Shown here one piece after another: positions 1-9,801 of a stretch of 64,000 bases of DNA. The stretch lies in contig CM053276.1 in NCBI GenBank assembly GCA_028583415.1, positions 128,180,007-128,244,006 of the forward strand, written 5' to 3'. The DNA comes from Protea cynaroides. Lineage: Eukaryota > Streptophyta > Magnoliopsida > Proteales > Proteaceae. Under the pieces are notes generated by a model, which saw only the letters and a list, made by a program, of their open reading frames with translations, had not been told where the DNA came from and did no database searches. The stretch's first letter is position 1. Each line of letters starts with the position of its first letter. Made by a program: the position numbers and the translations under genes.

Positions 1-739
1 TTTAATGTTGAAAAGGGTTAAGGTCAATGCCAAGTAGACGGATTTGACTGGCCTAGTCACCATATTGGAGACCGAATCAGCAAAAAGCAGGTATGACACT
101 CGCTAAAGGTGTAATTATGCAGAAACAGTTGTCAAAGGATATGGATGACGTGGATTGAAAGGGGGTCGAAAAAGGCCGAGGGGGTCGTAAACGGCTGACA
201 AGACTCCGTAGCGCCGCCGTAAGGGGTCGTCACCCCTCGAACCTAATGTTCTCTAAGTGGCCGATGATTGAAATGGTGGTAGGTGGGGAAAACTTGTTTA
301 AGAAACTTTCTTTTAACCATATAAGTAGCAAAATAATATCATAAAAGGGAGGAGATTTTTCGATTGGATTCGATTTGATTAAATCCATATTTTCCATCAA
401 AGATGGAGAATTAACCCACTCCTGTATTGATTTCTACCCAGTCATTTTGAGAACTTCTTCTATATTTTTCTATCTTAAGCTCAGTCTCACCGGAAAAGAA
501 GAGAAGATTACTGAAGCTCTCGTATCTCAGGGAACCCCCATTTTTAAAGAGCTCTAGTGTTTCACTAAGAGTTTCATTTTGCTTGTTCTTGGTATTCCCT
601 AATTTTGGCATCGGAGTAGTCCCAGGATATATCTCATCTACTTTCTTGTTATATAGATGTTTCGGCTACATGACAAGATCGAGGAAGCTAAACAGATTCT
701 ACCGACAATAGATAAGTTATAAAACTATTTTTACTATAA
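1..739. other. intergenic, no gene seen
   Basis: AT-rich DNA with only short open frames on both strands that show no recognisable protein motif and no plausible splice structure. I see nothing specific here. Confidence 0.6.
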
Positions 740-1170
740 TAATTTTAAGGGATAACTTAGTGAGAAATAATCATGTTAATTGAAAGGTTCGCCCTAATAA
801 CTAGGGAGAACTATAACCTTTTAATTAATTATTATATTATTTGAACTCTTAGAGGTATTAGCAGGCCTCTATAGTAAATACGTGCAGGATTAAGTTATTT
901 TTAAATAGAAACAGAAATAACAGACTTCATATCACTTAAATCAAGTAAAGAGATAGGTTAACATCTGAGAGGACCACAATCAAAAAAGATATAAATGGTC
1001 CAAATTTATAAAAGATCCATGAGTGAAGCTCACAAAGTGGAAATTTTGTTCACATGTTATTACATTTTAATTCCAAGTAATATTTTCGAAGCTGTATTTC
1101 ATTAAAGCTGAAGTGTCAATGAAATTTTCTTTAATAAAATTTTCACTAATATAATATTATGATATAAAAT
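740..1170 (+). repeat. diverged duplicate of the block at 32940-33475
   Basis: The sequence aligns colinearly by eye with 32940-33475. Shared landmarks include 'tgaactcttagaggta' (about 842 and 33063), 'atcaagtaaaga' and 'atggtccaaatttata'. Both copies end in the same AT-rich stretch around 'ttttcattaatataat'. It is non-coding. It links the left end of the window to the SAUR tandem array further right, so the array probably once had more copies. Confidence 0.75.
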
Positions 1171-1796
1171 TTAGGGTAAATTTTTCCCACCTCTTCTCCT
1201 TCTCCTGGGATTCTAAAAGATTATCACCCCTCAACTTAACTTTAATGTCTCCTATCTCTCCTACTTTTAAAAATAATTTCTCCCATTCAATTTGGTGATG
1301 ACATTCATCATCACCAATATTTTTTAGATTATTATGCCCTTAGCTTGACTTAAAAGAAATTTTATCAAAGTTGATTAATCAAATTTAATTTTAAAAAATA
1401 TATTAAAAAATTATAAAAAAAAATGAGACTTTAATTTACTAAATAAATTTAAGGATAATCAAATTTAATTAATAAAAATCCCAAAAAAACAAAACGTGAG
1501 ATTTATTAAATCTTTCTCAACGATTTTACTCTCTCTCTCTATTTGATTTTTTTTATTTATAATTTTGTAATATATTTTTTATATTAAATTTGATTAATCA
1601 ATTTTGATAAAAAAAAATTTAAGTCAATCTGAGGGCATAATAGTCTAAAAAATATTGGTGATGATGAATGTCATCACTAAATTGAATGGGAGATATTATT
1701 TTCAAAAGTAGGAGAGGTGAGAGACATTAAAAGTCAAGTTAAAGGATGATAGCCTTTTAAGATTCCTGGAAGAGAAGTGGGAGAAATTTACCCTAA
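1171..1796. mobile_element. large foldback (MITE-like) element
   Basis: Two arms of roughly 280 bp are inverted copies of each other. The ends read 'ttagggtaaatttttcccac' on the left and 'gtgggagaaatttaccctaa' on the right. Internal pairs include 'ttggtgatgacattcatcat' against 'gatgatgaatgtcatcacta'. There is no coding capacity. The paralogous block at 32940-33475 continues without this segment, so it looks like an insertion. The target duplication is not clean (short A/T-rich flanks), so the superfamily is left open. Confidence 0.85.
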
Positions 1797-3165
1797 AAAT
1801 TAAAAGAAAAAATTACTCAAACACTTCCTTGACAATTGAATTACTATACAGAATTATCCTCTCTTGACAAAAATTACACAGACTATTCCTAAAACATTGA
1901 TTTATAGTAGAATAGTTCAATGTGGGCGTTAAAAACTGACAGTAAGAAAACTAATTTCTTTAAAACAATACCTAATAAGGGTAAGAACGGAATATCCTCT
2001 TACCCCTACATGTAAACAAATAAGGGCGTTTTTTGCTTGTTTTTCGCTTTCTTCTTCAACTCCATCTACTTCGTCCGAACGGAATGTCAGCAACCTTTGC
2101 ATAAACTTAGGGCATGGGCATTGTGAGAAGGAAAATGCTCTCAGGTAGAGTATGTGCCTCTAAAATCTTGATCGTCTTCGCTCCTCCATGTCGTCTGCAA
2201 CAACCCTTTCAGGTTTGGTTTCGATTTTGATTGTGAGTTGGGGTTTCTCATGCGGCAGACCAAGAACTCCCCTACTTTAATGATTGGGAAGGGAGATCGG
2301 GTTTTGACTGAGTTTCTCAACTTGGCTAACAATGGCAGAAGTATTGCCCCTGATTTAAGTCAGTCTGGTTTTAAAGGTTTCAAGGGTTCTATTAATCCAA
2401 ATAGATTCAATACTGTTTGATGCACTAAGTGAATAACAAAGCATTTTAATTGATTTTGTGGCAGATGGTAAATAGCAATGAGACATATCACACGAATCCT
2501 TAAAATAAAAATTATGATTTTATTGAAGAGTGATACTTTCTGCTAAACAAAACCTGCAACAAAGAATACAACTCCCACAAGAAATTGATACAGTGATCAT
2601 ATTCTAAAACAACAACTGACCTAATAATGAGCCTGACTCAGGAAACCTCAAATAGAAAGCAGAGAGATGGAACCAATGGGAATCATAAGGACATCCATCC
2701 TTCAAATCAGTCATGTTATCTTCCAGATACTTGTAAGCATGTACAGTATGACATAGCTTTTATTCATCTATTTCTTCTCTCTCCCCCGGTCCTCTGGTTG
2801 CAGACCTCCTCCATTAACATTAAGCTTATTAATTACTACATATCAATGGAATTAAAGAATTATTTCTTCCATACACTGGGTGCAACATGGATAATATGGA
2901 TAATCATTTTTTTTCTGGTAAAAATAATAGCCCAACCATTCAATGACAATAACAAAAATCCCAGACCATGTCCAATTCTATCTGTAATGGCAGTACCACT
3001 CAGCCTCAATCCAACCGGTTAGAATACAACTAGACAAACGTGTCTCCACAAACCACAACTAACCAGAATGATTATTTATCTTTCGAGTAGAACTGTGTAA
3101 CGCTTGGAAAGCTTCGGTTAGAGCCATCTTTCAAACATGAATACTCTCATTCCTTTTCTTTGAAT
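1797..3165. other. intergenic, no gene supported
   Basis: It contains an open frame of 131 codons at 2627-3022 (plus) and one of 60 codons at 2238-2420 (plus). Neither shows a domain, a biased composition or a neighbour that would support it. The stretch at 2040-2430 is less AT-rich and could be a gene remnant, but I could not identify it. Confidence 0.5.
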
Positions 3166-3173
3166 ATATAAGT

Positions 3174-3835
3174 TAAGGGTGTCAAAAATGGACCTGGCCC
3201 GGTAGTACAGATTGAGCGGGTTCGATATAATTCAAACCCAGTCTGGACCGAACCTTAATAGATAGGTTTCGGTCTCAGTTTGTAAAGCCCGATACCGTTT
3301 CAATACAGACCAAAACCAGACCGGATCGGCCCATTAAGAAGCCCGAACTAGCCCGAACCAATAATAACTAACTCGAACACCGATAAGGTTCATCCGGGCC
3401 CAATTTCTTAATTTTTATAGTTTTAAATTTTGATGGATTATATACATTGTTATAGTTCACTTTTTGATCCGAAAGATTATATGAATCTATAGTTGAAAAA
3501 AGTATGTTAATTGTTTCAATTTATTGAATTACATATATATAGAATTAATGATGCTAATTTTATAGATATAAATAATAAAATATGCTATATATTTTACATA
3601 TAAAATTGGCCCGATAAGCTTGATAAGCCCGGTCCGGACCGAATCAGCCCGAAATCACCTCAATAAGCCTAGCCCGATAACAAATTGACACCGGACCAGC
3701 CCGTTAGTTATTGTGTTCAGCGCAGCCCAACCCAGCCCGAACTCTTAATGGACATGTTTTGGACTGGGCTTATAAAACCCGATACCGATTCAGCTTGAAT
3801 CGAAACCGGCCCGGACCGGCCCGTTGACACCCTTA
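3174..3835. mobile_element. non-autonomous hAT-type element, 662 bp
   Basis: The terminal inverted repeats are 'taagggtgtcaa' and 'ttgacaccctta'. They are flanked by near-identical 8-bp sequences, 'atataagt' at 3166-3173 and 'gtataagt' at 3836-3843. An 8-bp target duplication is the hallmark of the hAT superfamily. The ends are GC-rich with repeated 'cccgg' and 'gcccga' motifs and the middle is AT-rich. No transposase is encoded. A related element lies at 27377-28073. Confidence 0.88.
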
Positions 3836-3927
3836 GTATAAGTGTTTGTTCAACTGTGGACAATTTCTTCTTGGCCCAAGGAGAGGGTGCTACAGTAGAC
3901 TGAATCAAAGTCTCCAAGACTTAGGCG

Positions 3928-4424
3928 GTTGGAGGATGAACAAGATGAGAGTTAACCAAATAAAACAGAAAAGTATTTTTGTCTATTCAAATTTTAAGTT
4001 AATATCGTTAAAAATAAGGTAGTAGATTGTAAGTCCAAATGACACATGATAGTTCTGTGCAATAAACTAGTTGTGAAGGTGGTGTTTGAATAATTTTCCC
4101 AAAACAAAATTTAAAAAAAAAATGTGAAACTTCCCCAAAATTATTTATATTTTTTTTGCCTAACTTGAAAACGATTGGAGGATGAAGAAGATGAGAGCTA
4201 ACCAAACAAAGAAAAAATGCATTTTTATCTATCAAAATTTTAAATTAACACTGCTAAAAATAAGATAATGGATTGTAACTCTAGACGAGACATGGTAGTT
4301 CTCTGCAATCAACTAATTGTGAAAGCGGTGGTTCAGTAATTTTTCCAAAATAAAATTAGAAAAAAAAAAAAGAGAGTAAAACTTCCTCCAAAATATATAT
4401 ATATATATATATATTGCCTAACTC
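3928..4424. repeat. imperfect tandem duplication, unit about 245 bp
   Basis: Two copies start at about 3928 ('ggttggaggatgaacaagatg') and 4173 ('gattggaggatgaagaagat') and run colinearly through 'gatagttctgtgcaa'/'gtagttctctgcaa' to 'ttgcctaact'. It is non-coding. The second copy carries an (AT)n run at 4397-4414. Confidence 0.8.
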
Positions 4425-5349
4425 CCTGTATTTAAAATTTTAATAATATCCTTTCCTCATATTAAATTATAAAAAATCCCTTTTGAAATCTGCTCCCCAA
4501 AATCCGCTCCCGGGAACCGAACCTTCGTCGACTTTGTAATAATTAGTCACGGGGCACTAAAAAACGAGATCGAGGACAATAGATATTCAAACATGAGATA
4601 GGGACGTACATGACATGATATGACATGACATACATGACATGACATGCAAAATTGCAGTATCCTTTATTTCTTTGGAATCCAGGTAGAGAAGCCTCTATCG
4701 ACTTGTACTCTAATACCGCTTGAAATACTTATCCTGTATTATTTTATCTAGAAACAAATAAATATAAGTATGGGATTATCTAAATTTAATGATACTTTTA
4801 TTGGTGTTTTTATTTTATAATTTTTTCTTTTAATTATCGTTTGTTACGGTTTTGATTTTTATTTTTAAATCAAAAGTAAAATGATTTTTTCATAAATTTT
4901 ATGAAAATAACTTATCATTATATTAATCTCAAGAATTACATATTTTTCTAATAGACATGTTTTTTTTGTACATCTAATAATAAATGATAAAAATTAAGTT
5001 TTTGTGTAATGATAAAGTTATTTCACTATGCTATTGGTCATGGGTTTAAATATGAAAACAAACATTTTATTAAGTGAGGGTATGACTTTTTATATTACAA
5101 CCCTCAAATCCTGCAGTGATTGTCGAGTCATTTGCATTCGGTGAACCCTTTAGATATGAAATAACAATAATTATCTTCACTAAAAAATAATATTAAATAT
5201 AAACTCAACCTGAAAATTTATTAGAATACCGTAAACTAATTATCATGAGTTAGGTTTCTAGGTCTATTCAGACATGATGAACATTTTCTTAATTGCATTC
5301 ATTCTTACCATGTGATATTATATCAAATGAGGTTGAAATTTGCTAAAGA
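4425..5349. other. AT-rich intergenic
   Basis: No gene was recognised. A short run of 'tgacatgaca'-type repeats lies at 4611-4650. The rest is AT-rich unique-looking sequence. Confidence 0.5.
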
Positions 5350-5469
5350 GGTAGTTTCTTTTTTTTAGGTAGGTAGGCCTCAAGGAGATTTGAATTCATG
5401 ATCTCTTAATTTTGAGGTATTGATCTTTATCAATTGAGCTATCCCCTTAATGTATCAAATTGGTAGTTC
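5350..5469 (-). mobile_element. tRNA-derived SINE
   Basis: Read on the minus strand it begins 'aaggggatagctcaattgat', a tRNA-like A box. A B-box-like stretch around 'gatcatgaattcaaatctcc' follows, then a short tail ending in A-rich sequence (the T run at 5358-5366 on the plus strand). Similar 8-bp sequences, 'ggtagttt' (about 5350) and 'ggtagttc' (about 5462), flank it as a likely target duplication. A second copy of the family lies at 48764-48866 on the plus strand. Confidence 0.75.
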
Positions 5470-5669
5470 CTAAGGTTCGTTGCTCATATATTAAGTTTTA
5501 ATACGAACAAATCTCGTCACATGATAAAATAAAATATTAAAATATTTTAGAATAATGAGAAGATGCACATTTTACTAAGAAGATACATGAAAATATATAA
5601 AGAGAAATGATTCAATTTGATGATGAAATTTGATGATATGCATATAGCATCATATAGTATATTATTATG

Positions 5670-5691
5670 ATATATATATATATATATATGT
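5670..5691. repeat. (AT)n microsatellite
   Basis: A short pure dinucleotide run just downstream of the SAUR pseudogene (relative to its minus-strand orientation). Confidence 0.9.
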
Positions 5692-5829
5692 ATATCATGG
5701 ACGAGCTTTATGAAATCTTAGAAACCCAAAATCCTAAACTAACTCAAACTCGGTAATTGTTTTATAAATGTGAGTAGGTTCTTGTTTCATTGATTCTTTC
5801 AACCATTATTCTTCCCATTTTGTCAGCAA

Positions 5830-6112
5830 ATCTCATATGAATCTAAAACAAGAAAGAAGAGAAAGAATGAAATTAACAAATTTGTAAAACTGCAAAAATT
5901 TAGAAGATTTTATTCCTTTGCTATTCTTACAATTAATTCTTCTGTTTCGATTATTTACAGCTGTATTCTGATATTTACAGCTGTATTCTTCATAACGGGA
6001 CTCTAAGCCCTGCTCCAAAGCGGCTGATGTGAAAGGAAGCTTCTTGGGTCCTTCCTTCGCTCTCGTCCCCTAAATCTGAACGGCTTTCGTCCTCTAAATC
6101 TGAACGGATTGC
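5830..6112 (-). pseudogene. SAUR pseudogene, 3' part
   Basis: This is the downstream portion of a SAUR-like auxin-responsive gene. It matches the 3' half of the intact copies at 29765-30196 and 38602-38967, including the stretch encoding the 'LE..YEEY' region (about 5990-6010) and the 'tgggtccttc' and 'cctctaaatct' landmarks. The shared downstream flank 'cccaaaatcctaaactaact' (about 5725) is also present. The reading frame is broken: after the LESRYEEYSCK-like segment the C-terminal motif is replaced by unrelated residues. A 24-bp direct repeat lies at the break (about 6065-6112). The 5' part resumes at 7332, beyond a 1.2-kb insertion. Confidence 0.85.
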
Positions 6113-6307
6113 ATCCATTAGATGGATGCCACATGAACAGAATTACATCCAACGTACAAAAACAAAAAAATTAATATAATGAAATAAGATAAGAAGTAAG
6201 TAGGAGATCAATGCTCCCTCTTGCCGGTTCTCTCGAGGTATACGGAAACAAACCAGTCCCTTCCTTCTTTTCATAACAGTCCCACTCCCCACGTCAGTGA
6301 TCAGTGT

Positions 6308-7195
6308 TCACCATCGACCTCATCTTCAATGGCTTCGATTGTTCGGATCTCTTAATTTAACGGCAACGCTACTCTCGATTCCTTGCATCCTCACCCTTAC
6401 CAAACCCTCCAATCTCTCTTGGTCAAGCTCTCTACCTTTCAAGATCCCCACCAGAAGTCCAAATTCTCAGACCTCCTCCCCTTCTCCACACCTTTCATCT
6501 TCTCCATCGCTCCTATCCATCTTCACCCCTCACACCGGCACCCATGCTGTCAGCCCTTCCCAATACCTTGGCCTCTTCAACCCTACTAACAATGGCGACC
6601 CCAAACGAGCATTGAATTCGATCTTTTTCATAAACAAGAGTTCAGCGACATCGATAACAACCATGTCGGCATCAACCGCAACTTCCTGAGATCCTCCATC
6701 GCTCAAGCCACCGGTTACTACTTCCCTCGTTCTCTCTGCTGTTCTTGTCGATGAATGTATGTTTGGTTCACGGCAACTACAGGAGTTTCAGTAATTTGAA
6801 TTTCTCCAATGCACTAGAAAATCGGAATTTGCCGTCTCTAGTTCTCCCGAAGAGATCTTTTTTCTGATCCAAGGTGTTCATCGTTGGGACTACCGTAGAG
6901 TCCACTGTTGTAGTGGGGTTCTGTGACAGGAATCACTCTGTTCTTGGTTAAGAGGAAACTAAGGAAAGAAAGGGACAGAGAACCATGAAGCCTGGGCATG
7001 GGAGTACTGGCCACACCGGAATACTTACCAGGAGATTTACACGGCGACAAAGGGATTCTCGAATAAGAACCTAAGGGGTTCTCTTGGGAGGATCTGAGGT
7101 CGCTGTGAATGCATTTCCGACGAAACCGACAGTGGAACAAAAGAGTTATTGGGTCGATTGAAACACAGGATCCTGGTTGATCTCCTGCTTCTTCT
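6308..7195 (+). pseudogene. LECRK: L-type lectin receptor-like kinase, decayed fragment
   Basis: In full form this family is a plasma-membrane receptor with a legume-lectin ectodomain, one membrane segment and a cytosolic Ser/Thr kinase. Pieces are visible in shifting frames. The lectin domain includes the series FSTPFIFSIAPI, SQYLGLFNPTNNGD, and then F...EFSDIDNNHVGI-type residues up to about 6726. A membrane-proximal stretch, LFLVKRKLRKERDREP, lies at about 6925-6985. A juxtamembrane and kinase-onset stretch, EYWPHRNTYQEIYTATKGFS, lies at about 6995-7055. The kinase-lobe motif GRLKHRILVDLL lies at about 7150-7188. Several frameshifts and stops separate them. The middle of the lectin domain and nearly all of the kinase are absent. 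The sequence ends at the (ATT)n run. It is not functional. Confidence 0.85.
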
Positions 7196-7197
7196 AT

Positions 7198-7207
7198 TAT
7201 ATCATTA

Positions 7208-7259
<52 letters not shown>
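7198..7259. repeat. (ATT)n microsatellite
   Basis: About 20 trinucleotide units directly abut the truncated kinase end of the lectin receptor kinase fragment. Confidence 0.95.
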
Positions 7260-7331
7260 TTGCTTTTGTACGTTGGATGTGACTCTGTCATGTGGCAGCA
7301 CTTGTTAATGCAGCAGCAGACGAGCCCGTTC

Positions 7332-7661
7332 CCTCTAAATCCTAACTCCGTCGCTTTCCCCTACCATAGCTTGTCATTAAAGTTTTGAATGTTGGGGAAG
7401 AAAGATATTCAACCTGATTCATGTATTTCTTGCTTTCCTTGCCTTCCAACGTCTCCAACTATGGTGGATGCTTGCTTTTGGTCCCCGTCGCTATCTGAGA
7501 TGTTCTCATTTCTCTGCGTGGGAGTTTAGCTGATGATGATGGTGGTGACCGTTTTCTTTCTTAACCTAATGTGTGTCATATAGGCGCTCGTACGACGACT
7601 TTTTGGAATGGTGGAGACATTTTTTCTTCTCGAGACCACGAAATCCTCGATGAAGGAACAT
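7332..7661 (-). pseudogene. SAUR pseudogene, 5' part
   Basis: This is the continuation of the broken SAUR gene. A start codon at 7661 opens MFLHRGFRGLEKKKC, clearly matching the MFLQRGFRRLKKK start of the intact copy at 30196. A stop (TAG) follows after about 31 codons. Further homology to the central domain, without an open frame, continues down to 7332. Landmarks are 'gaagaaagatattcaacctg' at about 7397 and 'accatagcttgtc' at about 7362. The region corresponding to the VPKG motif has been replaced by unrelated sequence (about 7460-7525). Confidence 0.85.
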
Positions 7662-7991
7662 GGCTGGTTTGATATATTGATTCGTAGACGAAGGTGATGG
7701 CCTCTCTCGTTTACATCCATCCTATTCTTCAGCACTGGTTTCTGTTATTCTTGGAGCTGTTGATGATGGTGGTGGCCGTTTTCTCCTGAACCTCAGGTGT
7801 GTCATATAAGCGCTCGTACGACGACTATTTGGAACGGTGGAGACATGGGTTCTTCTTGAGACCATGAAATCCTCGATGAAGGAACATGGCTGCTTTGATA
7901 TATTGATTCGGAGACGAAGGTGATGACCTCTCTCGTTTTCCTCCATCCTCTTCTTCGGCACTGGTTTCCTGTTATTCTTGGAGCTGTGGAT
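7527..7991 (-). repeat. tandem duplication of the SAUR 5' end, unit about 228 bp
   Basis: Two colinear copies, 7527-7753 and 7754-7991, share 'ctcgatgaaggaacatggct', 'gcgctcgtacgacgact' and the terminal 'ttattcttggagctgt'. Each holds the SAUR start codon (7661 and 7887). In the upstream copy the frame from 7887 (MFLHRGFHGLKKN) ends at a TAG after about 20 codons. The duplication postdates the split from the intact SAUR genes, because they have only one such segment. Confidence 0.9.
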
Positions 7992-8525
7992 ACTTCGTCT
8001 CCAACGAGTCTCGCCTTCGAATCTCCCCTCGGAATGGCGTGGTTAGTCAATTTTTTTAAGAGTTCAGTGAAGCGCCCGAGTTAGCTGTCTGCTCTGATTT
8101 TGAAATTTAATACAAAATTAAATTTTAGTTTATTATATGATAAATTATAGTCCTATCATATCTTTGAAACCAAACCGACATGAATGTGAGCATATGTGTA
8201 ATTCGATGTTCACTGTATCTTGTAGCGTATCGGACTTGACGTTTCAACCAGTTCTGATGGTTTCTTTTTAGTTGAAGTCTTACTTATTGCTGCATAGCTA
8301 ATAATTTTTTTTTAATTACGCGTGGTTTTTTCCAATAGATTTTCTTCTTATTTATGTTCTATGTTGTTGTTAAGAAGTGTGATTTCGTGGAACCATTAAA
8401 GTTTGATAATGGAAAGCCATTCATTCCAGTCCATTAAGGACTGGGTTACCCTGAAAATACAATTAACAAGAGTGATTACCAGGCTCCGTCTTTTCACTGG
8501 CACAGCAAATCCTTCCCTTTCTGAG

Positions 8526-9376
8526 GTAAATAGTTTGGTTTATCTTAAGCTTTTTGGTAATGCAGAATAAAGTAAAATTGCCTGCATAATTAACGATATG
8601 TGAGGATGTGTTTGTTTATGATTTAGGAAGTTATGTCGTACAGTATTTTAATAGTTTTTTGTTTTGTTTTGTTTGTGACGAATTATCATTTTTATATGCT
8701 TCATTAAAAATATAGGTATCTTATAGCCTGGCTTTCTCAGTTTACTGCTTCATGTTGAAGTTAAAGGGTTCATCAAAAGCCAGCAAAGTCCAGTGAAGAG
8801 GACAGACCCTGTTATCTTACTTGAAGCTTTTTGGCTTCTTGCATATCTTTACTGTGATCTTAATAAGCTGAGATTTGTGGGCTGTTTGAAGATCGATTTG
8901 GAACCATCTGGAAGCATCCGAATCATTTTTTGGAAGCTTGCTTACAATTCTTGGCCGTCATGTAGATATCAATAAACCGATGCTTATTCTCTCTAAACCT
9001 GGTGTATGGCTTAAATACAGGGAAATACAAAAATTTATTATTTATTTCTTCTTGTGTGGTTTCGATCCTCAAATATCTGTGGAGCTAGATTTGTGACTCT
9101 TTGCCTTTGAATGGTGCGTGTTTTGATGGCCAGTATTTTTTATAAGATATATAGATGCCTGCCACTTCTATAGTTTTCTTATTCCAACATTTTTGGTTTG
9201 CATATAGTTTGAAGTCATGATAGCTTCATGCATGGAAGTACAATTGTCTACCTTCCATAATATTTCATACGTAAATGATCCTTCCTTGGAACTGTGATGT
9301 ACAAATTCTATAGCTATATTTCTTTTTTAAAATGTGAGATTTTGCTTGAGGGTTTTACATTAATTATAGTTTTGGC
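8526..9376. other. PRS relic, first intron region
   Basis: Non-coding. The second PRS coding exon would be expected in 8526-12314, but I found no segment encoding the flexible-loop or PRPP-binding N-terminal region. Confidence 0.4.
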
Positions 9377-9801
9377 TAAGGATGTAAATGGATAGTTGAA
9401 TGTCTGAAATTGATTTGCATCTGTTTAGGGTATCCATATCCGATCAGGGTTATCTGTAACAGAACTCGGGTAGACCGGAACATAATCTACCCTATTCGAA
9501 TAGATATCCAACTAATAAAAAAAAAGTAACCAATGATTTTGAGGGTTCTTGAAAATTTGATAGGTTTTAGAGAATGAGACAGAGAATTACAGGACTAAGA
9601 CAATTGAGAGAACATGGATTGAGAGAGTTATTTGCCGAGGGGAGGAAGGTCCTGGTTACACAACTCAGGGATGTAAACTGATAGTCAAAAATCCGTTTCA
9701 TATAGCATCCATATCCTGTTTAGAGGTATCCATATCAGGCTTGGATATCCGCATCTGATCACAACGAATCAGAATCTGGAGCCAATCCGTTGACACATCT
9801 A
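9377..9801. mobile_element. hAT-type element, 425 bp, in PRS relic
   Basis: An exact 8-bp direct repeat, 'gttttggc', flanks the segment (9369-9376 and 9802-9809). The ends are imperfect inverted repeats, 'taaggatgtaaatgg' and 'ccgttgacacatcta'. Inner direct and inverted motifs such as 'ggtatccatatc' recur. No coding capacity was seen. The 8-bp duplication indicates hAT. Confidence 0.82.

Larger units (their letters stand above)
6113..7331. mobile_element. 1.2-kb insertion splitting the SAUR pseudogene
   Basis: SAUR sequence stops at about 6112 and resumes at 7332. The short SAUR string 'cctctaaat' is present on both sides (6091-6099 and 7332-7340), as expected of a target-site duplication of about 10 bp. 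The inserted DNA carries a decayed lectin receptor kinase fragment in the opposite orientation and an (ATT)n run near its right end. No transposase, LTR or clear inverted repeat was seen. The insertion could be a retrocopy or a fragment carried by a transposon. Confidence 0.65.

Noticed and set aside
2627..3022. Open frame of 131 codons (plus)
   Set aside because: No domain, no homologous feel, AT-driven hydrophobic tail, no promoter or splice context. Likely chance.
6838..7140. Open frame of 100 codons (minus)
   Set aside because: It is the shadow of the plus-strand lectin receptor kinase fragment, which explains the sequence better.
8409..8525. Functional PRS gene start
   Set aside because: The exon is open, but downstream segments carry frame breaks, a stop and missing exons.
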